From: Prauserella aidingensis
GTDB lineage: Bacteria; Actinomycetota; Actinomycetes; Mycobacteriales; Pseudonocardiaceae
Assembly (NCBI RefSeq): GCF_024171865.1
Contig: NZ_JAMTCN010000002.1
Coordinates: 62,001-126,000, forward strand
Direction of reading: 5' to 3'
DNA: 64,000 nt
In this document: positions 43,826 through 52,765 of the stretch, piece after piece
Layout: each line of letters opens with the position of its first letter
Position numbering within the stretch: the stretch's first letter is position 1
The notes under the pieces: generated by a model
The model's input: only the letters and a program-made list of their open reading frames with translations
Told to the model about the DNA's origin: nothing
Database searches by the model: none
Position numbers and translations under genes: made by a program

Positions 43826-45937
43826 CTACTCGTAGCGGGGGCTGGGTTTCGGGAGCTGGCGGACCGGTTCGCCCTTGAGGATCTCCTTCATGGCGTTGAA
43901 CCAGGTGCGCGCCGGTGCCTTGCCGCCGAAGATGTTGCCTTCGCCGTCGACCGAGTAGACGTTGCCGGGGCCGCTGTCCACGATGCCGCCGGTCGGCCGT
44001 TCCGGTTTGAACACCATCGACGCGGCGGCCAGCTGGGGCGTGCCGCCGACGAACGCGCCGGAGGCGTTGCTCTGCGTGGTGCCCGTCTTGCCGATCATCG
44101 GGCGCGACCAGTTGACGGCCTCGGCCGCGGCGGCCGACGTGCCGCCGGGGAGGTCGTCCTTGCTCATGCCGACGGCCAGCGAGTTCGCGAGGTCCTCGTT
44201 CACGACCTGCTGGCAGGGGTTCTCGTCGACCTTCACCGGGTTGCCGTCGCGATCGGTGACCTTGAGGACCGGCGTCGGCGGGCACCAGGTGCCGCCGCTG
44301 AGGATGGTCGCCGCGACGTTCGCCATCTCGAGGGGGTTCGTCGGGCTGACGCCCAGGGTGAACGCCGGCATCCCGCGCGAGTTCTCCCGCGGCGCGAAGT
44401 ACTTCCGCTGCGACATCGCGTACTGGCCGCCGGCCTCCTTGTCGATCGGGCCGCCGTTGCCCGCGTTCGACTTCATGGTCCTGCGCATGCCGAGTTTGTA
44501 AGCCATGTCGAGGACGGGTTTGATGCCGACCCGGTCGACGAGGTGTACGAACGTCGTGTTCGGTGACTTCGCGAGCGCGTCCTGCAGGGTCATCGTGGGC
44601 GGGTACTCGCCCGCGTTGCCGACCGTGTACGGCGCCCCGGCGTTGGTGTAGCGCGACGAGGTGTACGACCCGGGCGACGGCAACTGGTCCTGGATGCCGA
44701 CGCCTGCGTGCTGCATCGCCGCTGCGGCCGTGAAGATCTTGTAGCTCGACCCCGCACCGGTGACGTTCCACGTGTCGGACGGCAGGGCGTACGTCGTCTG
44801 GCCCGCCTCCTTGTCGAGGCCGTAGTCGCGGTTGGCCGCCAGCGCCACGACCTCGTGCCGCTTCTTGCCCGGCCGGACCATCGACAACGTGTTGGCCACG
44901 TTGTCGGTCATCTTCGGCACCTGCTCCTCGGCGGACTTCTTCGCGAGGTGGTTGATCCGCCGGTTCAGCGTGGTGCGGATCGTGTACCCGCCGTCGTAGA
45001 GCTCCTCCTTCGGGATGCCGGAGCGGATCAGGTAGTCCTCGACGTACTGGCAGAAGAAGCCGTGCTCGGGGCCCGCGCCGACGCAGTTCGCGGCGGGCTT
45101 GTTCGGACCGCCCTTCACGACGCCGACCGGCTCCTTCTTGAGCCGTTCCGCGTCCTCCTCGGACAGCTTGCGGTTGTCGACCATCGAGTCGAGCACGAGG
45201 TTACGGCGGTTCTTGGCGCCCTCGGGGTTGTTCCACGGGTCCAGCACCGCCGGGTTGTTCACCATGCCCGCGAGCAGCGCCGACTGGTTGACGTCGAGTT
45301 TGTCGGGGGTCGTGTTGAAGTAGGCGCGCGCGGCCGCCCCGACGCCGTAGATCTGCCGCGAGAACTCGACGACGTTGAGGTACCCGGCGAGGATCTCCGC
45401 CTTCGACATCCGCGTTTCGAGCTGGATCGCGATGCGCGCTTCCTTCAGCTTCCGCGCGATGGTCTGCTCCTGCGCGCGTTGCTGGCCGATCTCGTCGTCA
45501 CGGTAGGTGACGTTGATCAGGTAGTTCTTGACGTACTGCTGCGTCAACGTCGAGGCGCCCTGGGTGTCGCCGCCCGAGCTGTTGCTGATCGCGGCGCGCA
45601 GCGTGCCCTTCCAGTCGACGCCCGTGTGCTCGTAGAAGCGGCGGTCCTCGATCGAGATCAGCGCCCACTTCATGGCGTCCGAGATCTGGTCGGGCTTCGT
45701 CGGCACGCGGTACTGGTTGTACAGGGTGGCGATCGGCTTGCCGCTCCGGTCCGTGACCGTCGTCAGCTGCGGCGGAGGCTCGTCGGCCAGTTCGGCCGAC
45801 ATCGACTCCACGGTGTCGCTCGCCTGGTTCGACACGACACCGGCGGCTCCGACCACGGGGAAGAGGATCCCTGCCACCAGCACTCCGGCCAGCAGGCAGA
45901 GCCCGAACATCTTCAGCAGACCGCTTCGCTTACCCAC
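43826..45937 (-). CDS. ponA2: Bifunctional class A penicillin-binding protein
   Basis: Polymerises and crosslinks peptidoglycan, 703 aa. A short cytoplasmic tail and one transmembrane helix are followed by the GT51 glycosyltransferase domain with catalytic Glu97-Asp98 (EDRRFYEH) and TLTQQYVKN. The transpeptidase has S397-S-Y-K400, SPN 458-460 and KTGT 617-620. There is no C-terminal PASTA domain, unlike M. tuberculosis PonA2. GTG 45937 has TACCCT six bases upstream, a leaderless pattern. Neighbour of whiB4, as in mycobacteria. Confidence 0.95.
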   Translation of the reverse strand: MGKRSGLLKMFGLCLLAGVLVAGILFPVVGAAGVVSNQASDTVESMSAELADEPPPQLTTVTDRSGKPIATLYNQYRVPTKPDQISDAMKWALISIEDRRFYEHTGVDWKGTLRAAISNSSGGDTQGASTLTQQYVKNYLINVTYRDDEIGQQRAQEQTIARKLKEARIAIQLETRMSKAEILAGYLNVVEFSRQIYGVGAAARAYFNTTPDKLDVNQSALLAGMVNNPAVLDPWNNPEGAKNRRNLVLDSMVDNRKLSEEDAERLKKEPVGVVKGGPNKPAANCVGAGPEHGFFCQYVEDYLIRSGIPKEELYDGGYTIRTTLNRRINHLAKKSAEEQVPKMTDNVANTLSMVRPGKKRHEVVALAANRDYGLDKEAGQTTYALPSDTWNVTGAGSSYKIFTAAAAMQHAGVGIQDQLPSPGSYTSSRYTNAGAPYTVGNAGEYPPTMTLQDALAKSPNTTFVHLVDRVGIKPVLDMAYKLGMRRTMKSNAGNGGPIDKEAGGQYAMSQRKYFAPRENSRGMPAFTLGVSPTNPLEMANVAATILSGGTWCPPTPVLKVTDRDGNPVKVDENPCQQVVNEDLANSLAVGMSKDDLPGGTSAAAAEAVNWSRPMIGKTGTTQSNASGAFVGGTPQLAAASMVFKPERPTGGIVDSGPGNVYSVDGEGNIFGGKAPARTWFNAMKEILKGEPVRQLPKPSPRYE

Positions 45938-46064
45938 GCAGCCAGGGTACGCACACTGCGCGTCACGTGCGGGTTGGCTACGCGGTGCGCCTCGCCGTCG
46001 CGAATACCCACTTCAGTGGAAAATGCTCCAACCGGCGGGTCGAAACATTGTAGGGACCTGTACT

Positions 46065-46078
46065 TGACCGCGCGGTCA
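46065..46078. promoter_or_regulatory. 14-bp perfect palindrome, possible TetR-type operator
   Basis: TGACCGCGCGGTCA lies 30 bases upstream of the predicted whiB4 -35 box. Such palindromes are common binding sites of TetR-family regulators. The regulator is not identified. Confidence 0.5.
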
Positions 46079-46107
46079 TTCGCGAAAACAAATACGAAGT
46101 TCGTTGG

Positions 46108-46137
46108 TTGGATCGTGGAACCGCGGCTGTCTACAGT
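46108..46137 (+). promoter_or_regulatory. Candidate whiB4 promoter
   Basis: TTGGAT (46108-46113), 18-base spacer, TACAGT (46132-46137). The transcript would have a leader of about 160 bases before ATG 46306; within it I see no further gene. The remaining bases of 45938-46305 are promoter-proximal spacer. Confidence 0.5.
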
Positions 46138-46305
46138 TCGTCAACATCTCACGAGGCAACGCTCACCAGGGGAGGCGTTGCGGAGGGACCGTGAGAACAC
46201 AGGGAGAGAGCGACCCGGCGCAGCGCTGAAGCCGAGTAGCCCCGACCGGGCGGACCGAGGCAAGGCGACTGCGCAGGTCACAACAGGTAGGAGCTGGGGG
46301 TCGTG

Positions 46306-46605
46306 ATGAGCACCAACCAGTCGAGCTGGCGTATCCAGGCGTACTGCCGGGACACGGACCCGGACGGACTGTTCGTCCGCGGTGCGGAGCAGAATCGCGC
46401 GAAGACCATTTGCATGGGCTGCCCCGTGCGGACCGAATGTCTCGCCGAGGCGCTCGACAACCGGATCGATTTCGGCGTCTGGGGCGGAATGACCGAACGG
46501 GAACGGCGTGCCCTGCTGCGCAAGCGCCCCGAGGTGCACAGCTGGTGGGACCTCCTCGAGTCGGCCAAGCGCGAGTACGAGCCCGCGGGAGCCGGTTCGA
46601 GCTGA
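46306..46605 (+). CDS. whiB4: WhiB-family iron-sulfur regulator
   Basis: A 99-aa redox- or NO-responsive regulator that binds a [4Fe-4S] cluster through Cys14, Cys36, Cys39 and Cys45 (CMGCPVRTEC). The GVWGGMTERER turn and basic C-terminal residues for DNA contact follow. The assignment to WhiB4 rests on the neighbours (ponA2 on one side, two GET3-like ATPases on the other). ATG 46306 was preferred to GTG 46303 because of spacing from GGGGG. Confidence 0.9.
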   Translation: MSTNQSSWRIQAYCRDTDPDGLFVRGAEQNRAKTICMGCPVRTECLAEALDNRIDFGVWGGMTERERRALLRKRPEVHSWWDLLESAKREYEPAGAGSS

Positions 46606-46615
46606 CTCGCCCGAC

Positions 46616-46646
46616 GGGTGGACGCCGGCCCGCCCGGTGTCCACCC
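46616..46646. terminator. Hairpin between convergent whiB4 and ATPase genes
   Basis: GGGTGGAC (46616-46623) pairs with GTCCACCC (46639-46646), with partial inner GCCGG/CCGG pairing. Confidence 0.6.
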
Positions 46647-46754
46647 CCTCACGACCGGCGGTCCTCACCACCGGCAGGCCCGGGCGAGCGACGCCGAGCG
46701 CCGACGGTCCCGGGCGCCGGTGGTCCGGGCCCGGTGGTGCCGGTGGGCGTGGGG

Positions 46755-47927
46755 CTACGCGCCCGCCAGCCGGCCGCCGATGTCCCGCAGGCCGCAGACG
46801 TCGTGCACATCGCTCGCCAGTGCGGGCACGCGCCGCACCGGCACGTCCGGGTGGGCCCGGGTGAACCGTTCCAACAGCCGTGACTCGCGGTCGGCCAGCT
46901 GCACCCGGTCGGCGTGCAGTCGCAGCACCGCCTCCGCGAGCGGCGCGCTCGTCTCGCCGCGTTCCAACGCCTCGGCCGCCGCCAGCGCGTCGACCTCGGA
47001 CAGGTCGGCCAGCACGGGATGCGTCCGGTTCGCCACCAGCCCGGCCAGCGGCATCGACTCCTCGGACAGCCGCTCGACGAAGTAGCTCGCCTCGCGCAGC
47101 GCGTCCGGTTCCGGTGCCGCGACGACGAGGAACGACGTGCCTTCCGACCGCAGCAGCTCCTGCGTCTTGGCCGCCCGCTCGCGGAACCCGCCGAACGTCG
47201 AGTCGAACGCCTGCATGAACGCGGAGGCGTCCGCCAGCAGCTGGCCGCCCAGGATGGTCGACACGGCCTTGGCGAACATCGAGAAGCCCGCGCTCATGAC
47301 CTTGCGGATGCCCCAGCCGCCCGCGCGGGCCGGGCTGGTGAGCAGGCGGATCATCCGCCCGTCCAGAGCCGCCGACAACCGGCTCGGGGCGTCGAGGAAG
47401 TCCAGCGCCGACCGGCTCGGAGGCGTGTCGACCACGATGAGGTCCCAGTCGCCGGTGGCGGCGAGCTGGCCCAGCTTCTCCATCGCCATGTACTCCTGCG
47501 TTCCGGAGAACGACGTGGAGATGGTCTGGTAGAAGGGGTTGCTGAGCAGCTGCTCGGCCCGCTCGGGGCCCGCATGGCGCCGCACCATGTCGTCGAACGT
47601 GCGGCGCATGTCCAGCATCATCGCCCACAACTGGCCGTCGGGGTCGAACCCCTCGACGGTCACCTGCCGCGGATGATTGCCCAGCTCACGAAGGCCCAGC
47701 GCCTGCGCGAGCCGCCGGGCCGGGTCGATGGTCAGCACCACCGTCTGCCTGCCGCGTTCGGCGGCCCGCAACGCGAGCGAGGCGGCCGTCGTCGTCTTGC
47801 CGACCCCGCCCGAACCGCAGCACACGATCACGCGCGTGTCCGGGTCGTCGATCAGGGCGTCGACGTCCAGTGCGTCGGTTTCCAGGGCGGCGCGCTCGCC
47901 TCGCGACGTCTCCCGTGGTTCGGCCAT
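46755..47927 (-). CDS. ArsA/GET3-like ATPase (second of pair, Rv3680 type)
   Basis: Soluble P-loop ATPase of 390 aa in the anion-transporting/GET3 family. The deviant Walker [12 protein letters not shown], switch I ([13 protein letters not shown]) and switch II ([14 protein letters not shown]) are intact. In mycobacteria the Rv3679-Rv3680 pair forms a complex linked to glycerol- and oxidation-related stress. GTG 47933, overlapping the stop of the first ATPase, is an alternative start two codons upstream. Confidence 0.92.
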   Translation of the reverse strand: MAEPRETSRGERAALETDALDVDALIDDPDTRVIVCCGSGGVGKTTTAASLALRAAERGRQTVVLTIDPARRLAQALGLRELGNHPRQVTVEGFDPDGQLWAMMLDMRRTFDDMVRRHAGPERAEQLLSNPFYQTISTSFSGTQEYMAMEKLGQLAATGDWDLIVVDTPPSRSALDFLDAPSRLSAALDGRMIRLLTSPARAGGWGIRKVMSAGFSMFAKAVSTILGGQLLADASAFMQAFDSTFGGFRERAAKTQELLRSEGTSFLVVAAPEPDALREASYFVERLSEESMPLAGLVANRTHPVLADLSEVDALAAAEALERGETSAPLAEAVLRLHADRVQLADRESRLLERFTRAHPDVPVRRVPALASDVHDVCGLRDIGGRLAGA

Positions 47928-47929
47928 CG

Positions 47930-48952
47930 TCACCGCACCCCCTGGCTGCGGAGCGACTCCGCGAGCTCGTACAGCGCGGCGACGTCGACGCCGCCGGACA
48001 GGTCGGTCAGCTCGAGTGTCGGCAGGTCGCTCTCCGACAGCTGCTGCCGCGCGACCGTCTCCGCCGCGACGCGGCCGGCGTGCTCGACGGTCTCGGTCAC
48101 GAGCGCGTCGAGCGTCTCGTCCGGCAGGTCCAGTCCGGCCGCGGCGAGTCCGCTGCGCACGCGGTCGGCGTCCACGCGGCCGTCCGCGGCCGGTGAGACC
48201 GACCGGGCGGGCAGCCGCGGCGGCCGCACCCGGTTGATCAGCACCGCACCCGGCCGCAGGTCCGCGCCGTCCAGCTCGGCGACCGCCTCCAGCGTCTCGC
48301 GCACCGGCATCTCCTCGAGCAGCGTCACCAGGTGCACCGCCGTCTGCCCCGAGTGCAGCAGGTCCACGACCCCGTCGGCCTGGGAGCGGATCGGCCCGGT
48401 CTTGGCGAGGTCCGTCAGCGCGCGTGTCACGTCGAGGAACTTCACCACCCGGCCCGTCGGCGGCGCGTCGACGACGACGGCGTCGTAGAAGTGGCGCCCG
48501 TCGGAGTCGGTCCGGCCGACGCACTCCTTGATCTTGCCCGTGAGCAGGACGTCCCGGAGGCCCGGAGCGAGGGTGGTGGCGAACTCGATCGCACCCATCC
48601 TGCGCAGCGTGCGGCCCGCGAAGCCGAGGTTGTAGAACATCTCGAAGTACTCGAGCAGCGCCGCCTCGACGTCGATGTGCAGCGCACGCACCTCCCCGCC
48701 GTTCGGCGCGGCGGCGATGCGCTGCTCGGCGTACGGCAACGGCTCGGTGTCGAACAGCTGGGCGAAGCCCTGCCTGCCCTCGACCTCGACCAGCAGTACG
48801 CGCCTGCCGTGGCCCGCGAGTGCGAGCCCGAGCGACGCGGCGAGGGTCGTCTTGCCGGTGCCGCCCTTGCCGGTCACGAAGTGCAGCCGGGTGCGGGTCA
48901 GCTCGTCGGTCCAGCCGGCCAGCGTGGTGGTCACCGGGGCAGCGTAAGACAT
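47930..48952 (-). CDS. ArsA/GET3-like ATPase (first of pair, Rv3679 type)
   Basis: Partner P-loop ATPase of 340 aa. Walker [13 protein letters not shown], switch [15 protein letters not shown], switch [16 protein letters not shown] and the A-loop region NRVRPPRLP are present. ATG 48952 overlaps the stop of the small membrane gene upstream; its own stop overlaps the start of the second ATPase. The three genes form one tightly coupled unit. Confidence 0.92.
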   Translation of the reverse strand: MSYAAPVTTTLAGWTDELTRTRLHFVTGKGGTGKTTLAASLGLALAGHGRRVLLVEVEGRQGFAQLFDTEPLPYAEQRIAAAPNGGEVRALHIDVEAALLEYFEMFYNLGFAGRTLRRMGAIEFATTLAPGLRDVLLTGKIKECVGRTDSDGRHFYDAVVVDAPPTGRVVKFLDVTRALTDLAKTGPIRSQADGVVDLLHSGQTAVHLVTLLEEMPVRETLEAVAELDGADLRPGAVLINRVRPPRLPARSVSPAADGRVDADRVRSGLAAAGLDLPDETLDALVTETVEHAGRVAAETVARQQLSESDLPTLELTDLSGGVDVAALYELAESLRSQGVR

Positions 48953-49200
48953 CAACTGGCCAACGCCAGCACGGCGACGACCAGGGCGGTACCGCCCGCG
49001 AGCCACCAGGAGGCCGCCGGTGACAGCACCGTGAGCGTGAGAATGCAGGTCAGGGCCAGTGCGGTGACGCCGACGAGGCCCGTCACGGCGACCGTCTGCC
49101 ACCGCCCGGTCTTCTCCCTGGCGCGCGCCATGATCATCAGCACAGCCAGAACGCCCGCCACGCCCAGCAGCGAGGCCGCGAGGATCCGCCACGTTTCCAC
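48952..49200 (-). CDS. Small membrane protein coupled to the GET3-like ATPases
   Basis: An 82-aa protein with two to three transmembrane helices ([59 protein letters not shown]). GTG 49200 has a TAGCGT box 8 bases upstream (49214-49209), so the message is probably leaderless. Its stop overlaps the ATG of the first ATPase. It could be a membrane anchor or client; that is inference. Confidence 0.78.
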   Translation of the reverse strand: METWRILAASLLGVAGVLAVLMIMARAREKTGRWQTVAVTGLVGVTALALTCILTLTVLSPAASWWLAGGTALVVAVLALAS

Positions 49201-49229
49201 GGGAACTCACGCTACTGGCAGTGGTTGTC

Positions 49230-49235
49230 TAGGGT
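49230..49235 (+). promoter_or_regulatory. -10 box for leaderless DUF4177 gene
   Basis: TAGGGT followed by exactly seven bases and ATG 49243. It is back to back with the TAGCGT box of the divergent operon, only 15 bases away. Confidence 0.55.
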
Positions 49236-49242
49236 GACGGCC

Positions 49243-49404
49243 ATGAGTGCCACGAAGTGGGAATACGCCACCGTTCCGCTGTTGATCCACGCCACCAAGC
49301 AGATCCTCGACCAGTGGGGCGAGGACGGCTGGGAACTGGTGACCGTGCTGCCGAACCCGTCCGGTGAGCAGCACGTCGCCTATCTCAAGCGGCCGAAGGA
49401 CTGA
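49243..49404 (+). CDS. DUF4177-family protein
   Basis: A 53-aa protein: WEYATVPLLIH at the N-terminus and LDQWGEDGWELVTVLP in the middle are the DUF4177 signature; it ends YLKRPKD. Function unknown. This gene corresponds in place to a conserved small ORF next to Rv3678c. It starts the forward operon DUF4177, RidA-like, two unknown paralogues. Confidence 0.9.
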   Translation: MSATKWEYATVPLLIHATKQILDQWGEDGWELVTVLPNPSGEQHVAYLKRPKD

Positions 49405-49410
49405 GGGCCG

Positions 49411-49875
49411 ATGAGCGCCAGCACCGCGTCGGCGAGGCTCGCCGAGCTCGGTATCGAACTGCCCGGCGTGGCGGCCCCTGTCGCCTCGTACATCCCCGCG
49501 ATCCGCACCGGGTCGCACGTCTACACCTCCGGCCAGCTGCCGTTCGTCGACGGCGCGCTGCCCGCCACCGGCAAGGTCGGCGGTGAGGTCGGTCCGGAGG
49601 AGGCCAAGCAGTACGCCAGGACGGCGATGCTGAACGCGCTGGCCGCCGTCCACGATCTCGTGGGCATCGACGCGGTCACGCGTGTGGTCAAGGCGACCGG
49701 GTTCGTCGCCTCCGCGGAGGGCTTCAACGCCCAGCCCGCGGTCATCAACGGCGCGTCCGAGCTGCTCGGCGAGGTCTTCGGTGAGGCCGGCGCGCATGCG
49801 CGGTCGGCCGTCGGCGTCGCCGAACTGCCACTGGGCGCGCCGGTGGAGGTCGAACTGATCGTGGAGGTGTCCTGA
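49411..49875 (+). CDS. RidA-like (YjgF/YER057c) protein
   Basis: A 154-aa member of the Rid superfamily; classic RidA hydrolyses reactive enamine/imine intermediates. YTSGQLPFVDGALPATGKV and the C-terminal ARSAVGVAELPLGAPVEVELI match the family, but the catalytic Arg motif at the end of canonical RidA (R in GARVEIE-type context) is not obvious. This is the Rv3678c-type subgroup. Stop overlaps the next start (TGATG). Confidence 0.9.
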   Translation: MSASTASARLAELGIELPGVAAPVASYIPAIRTGSHVYTSGQLPFVDGALPATGKVGGEVGPEEAKQYARTAMLNALAAVHDLVGIDAVTRVVKATGFVASAEGFNAQPAVINGASELLGEVFGEAGAHARSAVGVAELPLGAPVEVELIVEVS

Positions 49876-50504
49876 TGGACCCCGATGTCGAGCAGGCGTG
49901 CCACGAGCTGCTGCTGCGCCTCTCCGGCAGGCTGCCCGACAACCTGGTCTGGCGGTTCCGTGACTGGCTGGGCGAGGGTGCGATGAGCACCCTCGCCCGC
50001 GTGCTGCCCAAGACTTTGCTCAAGCACAGGGTCGATCTCGACCAGGAGGAGTACGGCCTCCTGGTCGCCGGCCTCGTACCGCACGGCGCGGACCGGCATC
50101 AGGTCAGTTCCACCCTTGGGGTAGACGCACCGTTAGAGAGCGGGTACACATTCACCGCGAGTACGCCTAACTGGGTGAACTCCGTCGACTCGGTGGCTGC
50201 CGTGATCGACGCAACGTTGCGACGGCGTCCCGATGTGGGTGAAGTGCGAGAGGCTTGGCGGCAGGAACGTGGGACCGGCCCGGAGGGGGCGAAGCGGGTC
50301 CTGCTCGTCACGGCCACTGCGGGGCTTCCCCGGCTGACGGGCGAACTGCAGCGGGTACTGCGCGTGCTGGGCGACGAAGCGCCCTGCGTGGAGGTGCTGC
50401 CCGCCCGGTTCGACCCGCCCGCCTATCACCGGGAGGCGCTCGCGAACTCGCGGTTCGTGTGCGTGGGGGCGGTCGACGCCGGGCGGCAACTCGTATCCGC
50501 ATAG
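49875..50504 (+). CDS. Conserved protein of unknown function, paralogue A
   Basis: A 209-aa protein with no family I can name. The N-terminal half is helical (LLLRLSGRLPDNLVWRFRDWLGEG). The C-terminal half (about 95-209) reads like an alpha/beta domain: ATLRRRPDVGEVREAWR, KRVLLVTATAGLPRLTGELQRVLRVLG and YHREALANSRFVCVGAVD. The same blocks occur in the next gene, so the two arose by tandem duplication. No catalytic motif, signal peptide or membrane helix is visible. Confidence 0.85.
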   Translation: MDPDVEQACHELLLRLSGRLPDNLVWRFRDWLGEGAMSTLARVLPKTLLKHRVDLDQEEYGLLVAGLVPHGADRHQVSSTLGVDAPLESGYTFTASTPNWVNSVDSVAAVIDATLRRRPDVGEVREAWRQERGTGPEGAKRVLLVTATAGLPRLTGELQRVLRVLGDEAPCVEVLPARFDPPAYHREALANSRFVCVGAVDAGRQLVSA

Positions 50505-50540
50505 CGTCCGCGGCCGGCGGGCGGGAGGGAGAGCGGCGAC

Positions 50541-51899
50541 ATGGTGGACCACCGGTCCGGCGGTGATCAGGACGGCTTCGGCGTCCCGTTACGGCTGTAC
50601 AACGCGTTGCTCGGGTTTGCGGGCAGGCTCGACGACAGTGCGCTCTCCGAGGCACGCGAACTCGTCGCCCGCTCGAACCCGGACGACGCCGTCGAACTGA
50701 CCGTGGGCTCGCTCGTCGCGGGCCGCCTTCCCGTCCGCCCGGCCGAGCAGCGCGAACTGGCGTCCCTGCTGGAGCTGACCCGCTCCGACGTGACGCTCGC
50801 CGATCAGCTCACCGTGGTCGACGACATCGCGGCGACCGATCACCGATTCAGTCGCGAGAACGACCCGGACGCAGGGGTCGGCGAGGCCCTGGACCGCGTG
50901 CTGCGCGTGCTGCCCGACCTGCGTTCCGTGCACGCCGTGTGGCGCAACACCGCCGCGGGCAGCATCCCCGGCCCGCTGCCGCAGCGGGCCGTGCTCGTCG
51001 ACATCGGGCCCGACGCGCACCCGCCCGCCGTCGCCTTCCGCGTCGGCGACGCGCTGCGCAAGGCAGGCATCCGCGCGGTCGTCGAGGTCACCGGGCCCGG
51101 CTCGGAACGCACCGCCTATCACGACGCGGCGCTGTCCTCCGGCGTTCCCGTGTGGCTCGCCGGCCCGGACACCGTCCGCCACGACGCGGCGAGGGCCGAG
51201 TCTGTAAGAGCGGAGCCGGCTCACGCTGAGCCGGCACCCGCCCCCACGGGTCCGGCGAGCGTGCCCCCGCCGCCCGAATCACCCACCCCGGAACCGCCGC
51301 GTGCCGCACCTCCGGCCCCGGCGGCACCCGAGAACCCGCCTGCTGTCGCGGCGGTCCCCGAAACGCAGGCGGCCGACGGCTCACTGCGGGACCCGGCCGC
51401 CGAGCACACCTCGGCCGGCCGCGGCTGGAACGCCGAACCACCCCGGTCGACCAGGCCGAACGGGGACTCCACCCGCGGTCGCCGCGCGCGCCAGCCCGCC
51501 CGCGGCCAGACCGAACCACCCCAGTCGGCCGGCGGCGAACTGCCCCGCAGCGAGGGCGGCCAGGTGGTCGAGTTCCCTCAGCCGTCGCACGACACCGAAC
51601 AGGACAACCGGTCGGCACAGACCACCGAGATGTCCCGCGAGGAGGTGGCCCAGCTGCGCGCCGCGATCGCCGAGGACCGCGACAACGGACAGGCACTCGC
51701 GTCGGCCGACCTGGACTCGGACCAGCTCGCCCGGATCCCGGACCTCAACCTCGACGATCCGCAGCTCACCGACCGCGACCGCGAACTCCTGCGGGAACTG
51801 CACGCCGAACTCGCCCAGCGCGAACGCGCCGAGGCGCAGCGCCAGCGGACCGGCGGCAATCCCGGTCCCGGCGCCGCCAACGGAACCGACGCCCGTTAG
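50541..51899 (+). CDS. Conserved protein of unknown function, paralogue B with disordered tail
   Basis: A 452-aa protein. Residues 1-225 match the preceding gene: LLGFAGRLDDSALSEARELVAR, DRVLRVLPDLRSVHAVWR, AVLVDIGPDAHPPAVAFRVGDALRKAG and AYHDAALSSGVPVWLAG. Then comes about 150 residues of Pro/Ala/Glu-rich, probably disordered sequence, and a charged helical end (SREEVAQLRAAIAEDRDNG; LRELHAELAQRERAEAQ). No family recognised; soluble, possibly a scaffold or regulator. Confidence 0.85.
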   Translation: MVDHRSGGDQDGFGVPLRLYNALLGFAGRLDDSALSEARELVARSNPDDAVELTVGSLVAGRLPVRPAEQRELASLLELTRSDVTLADQLTVVDDIAATDHRFSRENDPDAGVGEALDRVLRVLPDLRSVHAVWRNTAAGSIPGPLPQRAVLVDIGPDAHPPAVAFRVGDALRKAGIRAVVEVTGPGSERTAYHDAALSSGVPVWLAGPDTVRHDAARAESVRAEPAHAEPAPAPTGPASVPPPPESPTPEPPRAAPPAPAAPENPPAVAAVPETQAADGSLRDPAAEHTSAGRGWNAEPPRSTRPNGDSTRGRRARQPARGQTEPPQSAGGELPRSEGGQVVEFPQPSHDTEQDNRSAQTTEMSREEVAQLRAAIAEDRDNGQALASADLDSDQLARIPDLNLDDPQLTDRDRELLRELHAELAQRERAEAQRQRTGGNPGPGAANGTDAR

Positions 51900-51938
51900 C
51901 CGGAGCCGGACGCCTCGCCGCGACGGTATGTTGCGGGC

Positions 51939-52748
51939 GTGGCTGCGAACTTTCACGTGCCGAGGAGCGCGGTGCCCGACCTGATCAGTGACGCGAACCG
52001 GCCGGACGAGCCCGTGCCCGTCCGCGACGCGGCGACCGTGATGCTGCTGCGTGACACCCCGGGCGGCGTCGAGGTGTTCCTGCAACGACGGGTCGCGGCG
52101 ATGAAGTTCGCCGCCGGGATGACCGTGTTCCCCGGCGGAGGTGTCGACGAGCGGGACGCCGACGCGTCGATCGCCTGGGCGGGCCCGCCGGCCGCGCAGT
52201 GGGCGGCATGGTTCGGCTGCGACGAACGCGTCGCCAGGGCGCTGGTGTGCGCGGCCGTGCGTGAGACGTTCGAGGAGTCCGGTGTGCTGCTGGCCGGGCG
52301 GGGATCCGACACGACCGTCGACGACACGTCCGGCTACGCCGACGCCCGGGCCGCGCTCGTGGCCAGGGAACTCTCGCTCGCGGCGTTCCTCGCCGACGCC
52401 GGGCTGACACTGCGCAGCGACCTGTTGCGGCCGTGGGCGAACTGGGTCACCCCGGAGCCGGAGACGCGCCGGTACGACACGAGGTTCTTCGTCGCGGCGT
52501 TGCCCGCGGGGCAGCACGCCGACGGGGAGACCACCGAGGCGTCCGAATCGGGCTGGCGCACACCCGCCGACGCCATGGCCGACGGCGAGGCGGGACGCAG
52601 CATGCTGATGCCGCCCACCTGGGCGATGCTGTCGGACCTCGCGGCGTGCCGTGACGTGGCCGAGGTGCTGGCGACCGACCGGACACCCGTCCCCAAGGTG
52701 ATGCCCACCCTGCGGGTCGACGGCGAGTCCGTACTCGTCGAACTGTGA
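51939..52748 (+). CDS. Nudix hydrolase, NUDT19-like
   Basis: A 269-aa Nudix enzyme, probably acting on a nucleoside diphosphate derivative such as a CoA ester. The Nudix box is split by a long insertion: FPGGGVDERD and, about 40 residues later, AAVRETFEESGVLL. This insertion is typical of the NUDT19/RNase-like subgroup. GTG 51939 is preceded by TATGTT six bases upstream. The substrate is an inference. Confidence 0.88.
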   Translation: MAANFHVPRSAVPDLISDANRPDEPVPVRDAATVMLLRDTPGGVEVFLQRRVAAMKFAAGMTVFPGGGVDERDADASIAWAGPPAAQWAAWFGCDERVARALVCAAVRETFEESGVLLAGRGSDTTVDDTSGYADARAALVARELSLAAFLADAGLTLRSDLLRPWANWVTPEPETRRYDTRFFVAALPAGQHADGETTEASESGWRTPADAMADGEAGRSMLMPPTWAMLSDLAACRDVAEVLATDRTPVPKVMPTLRVDGESVLVEL

Positions 52749-52765
52749 CCGTGACTGGAGGTGCG

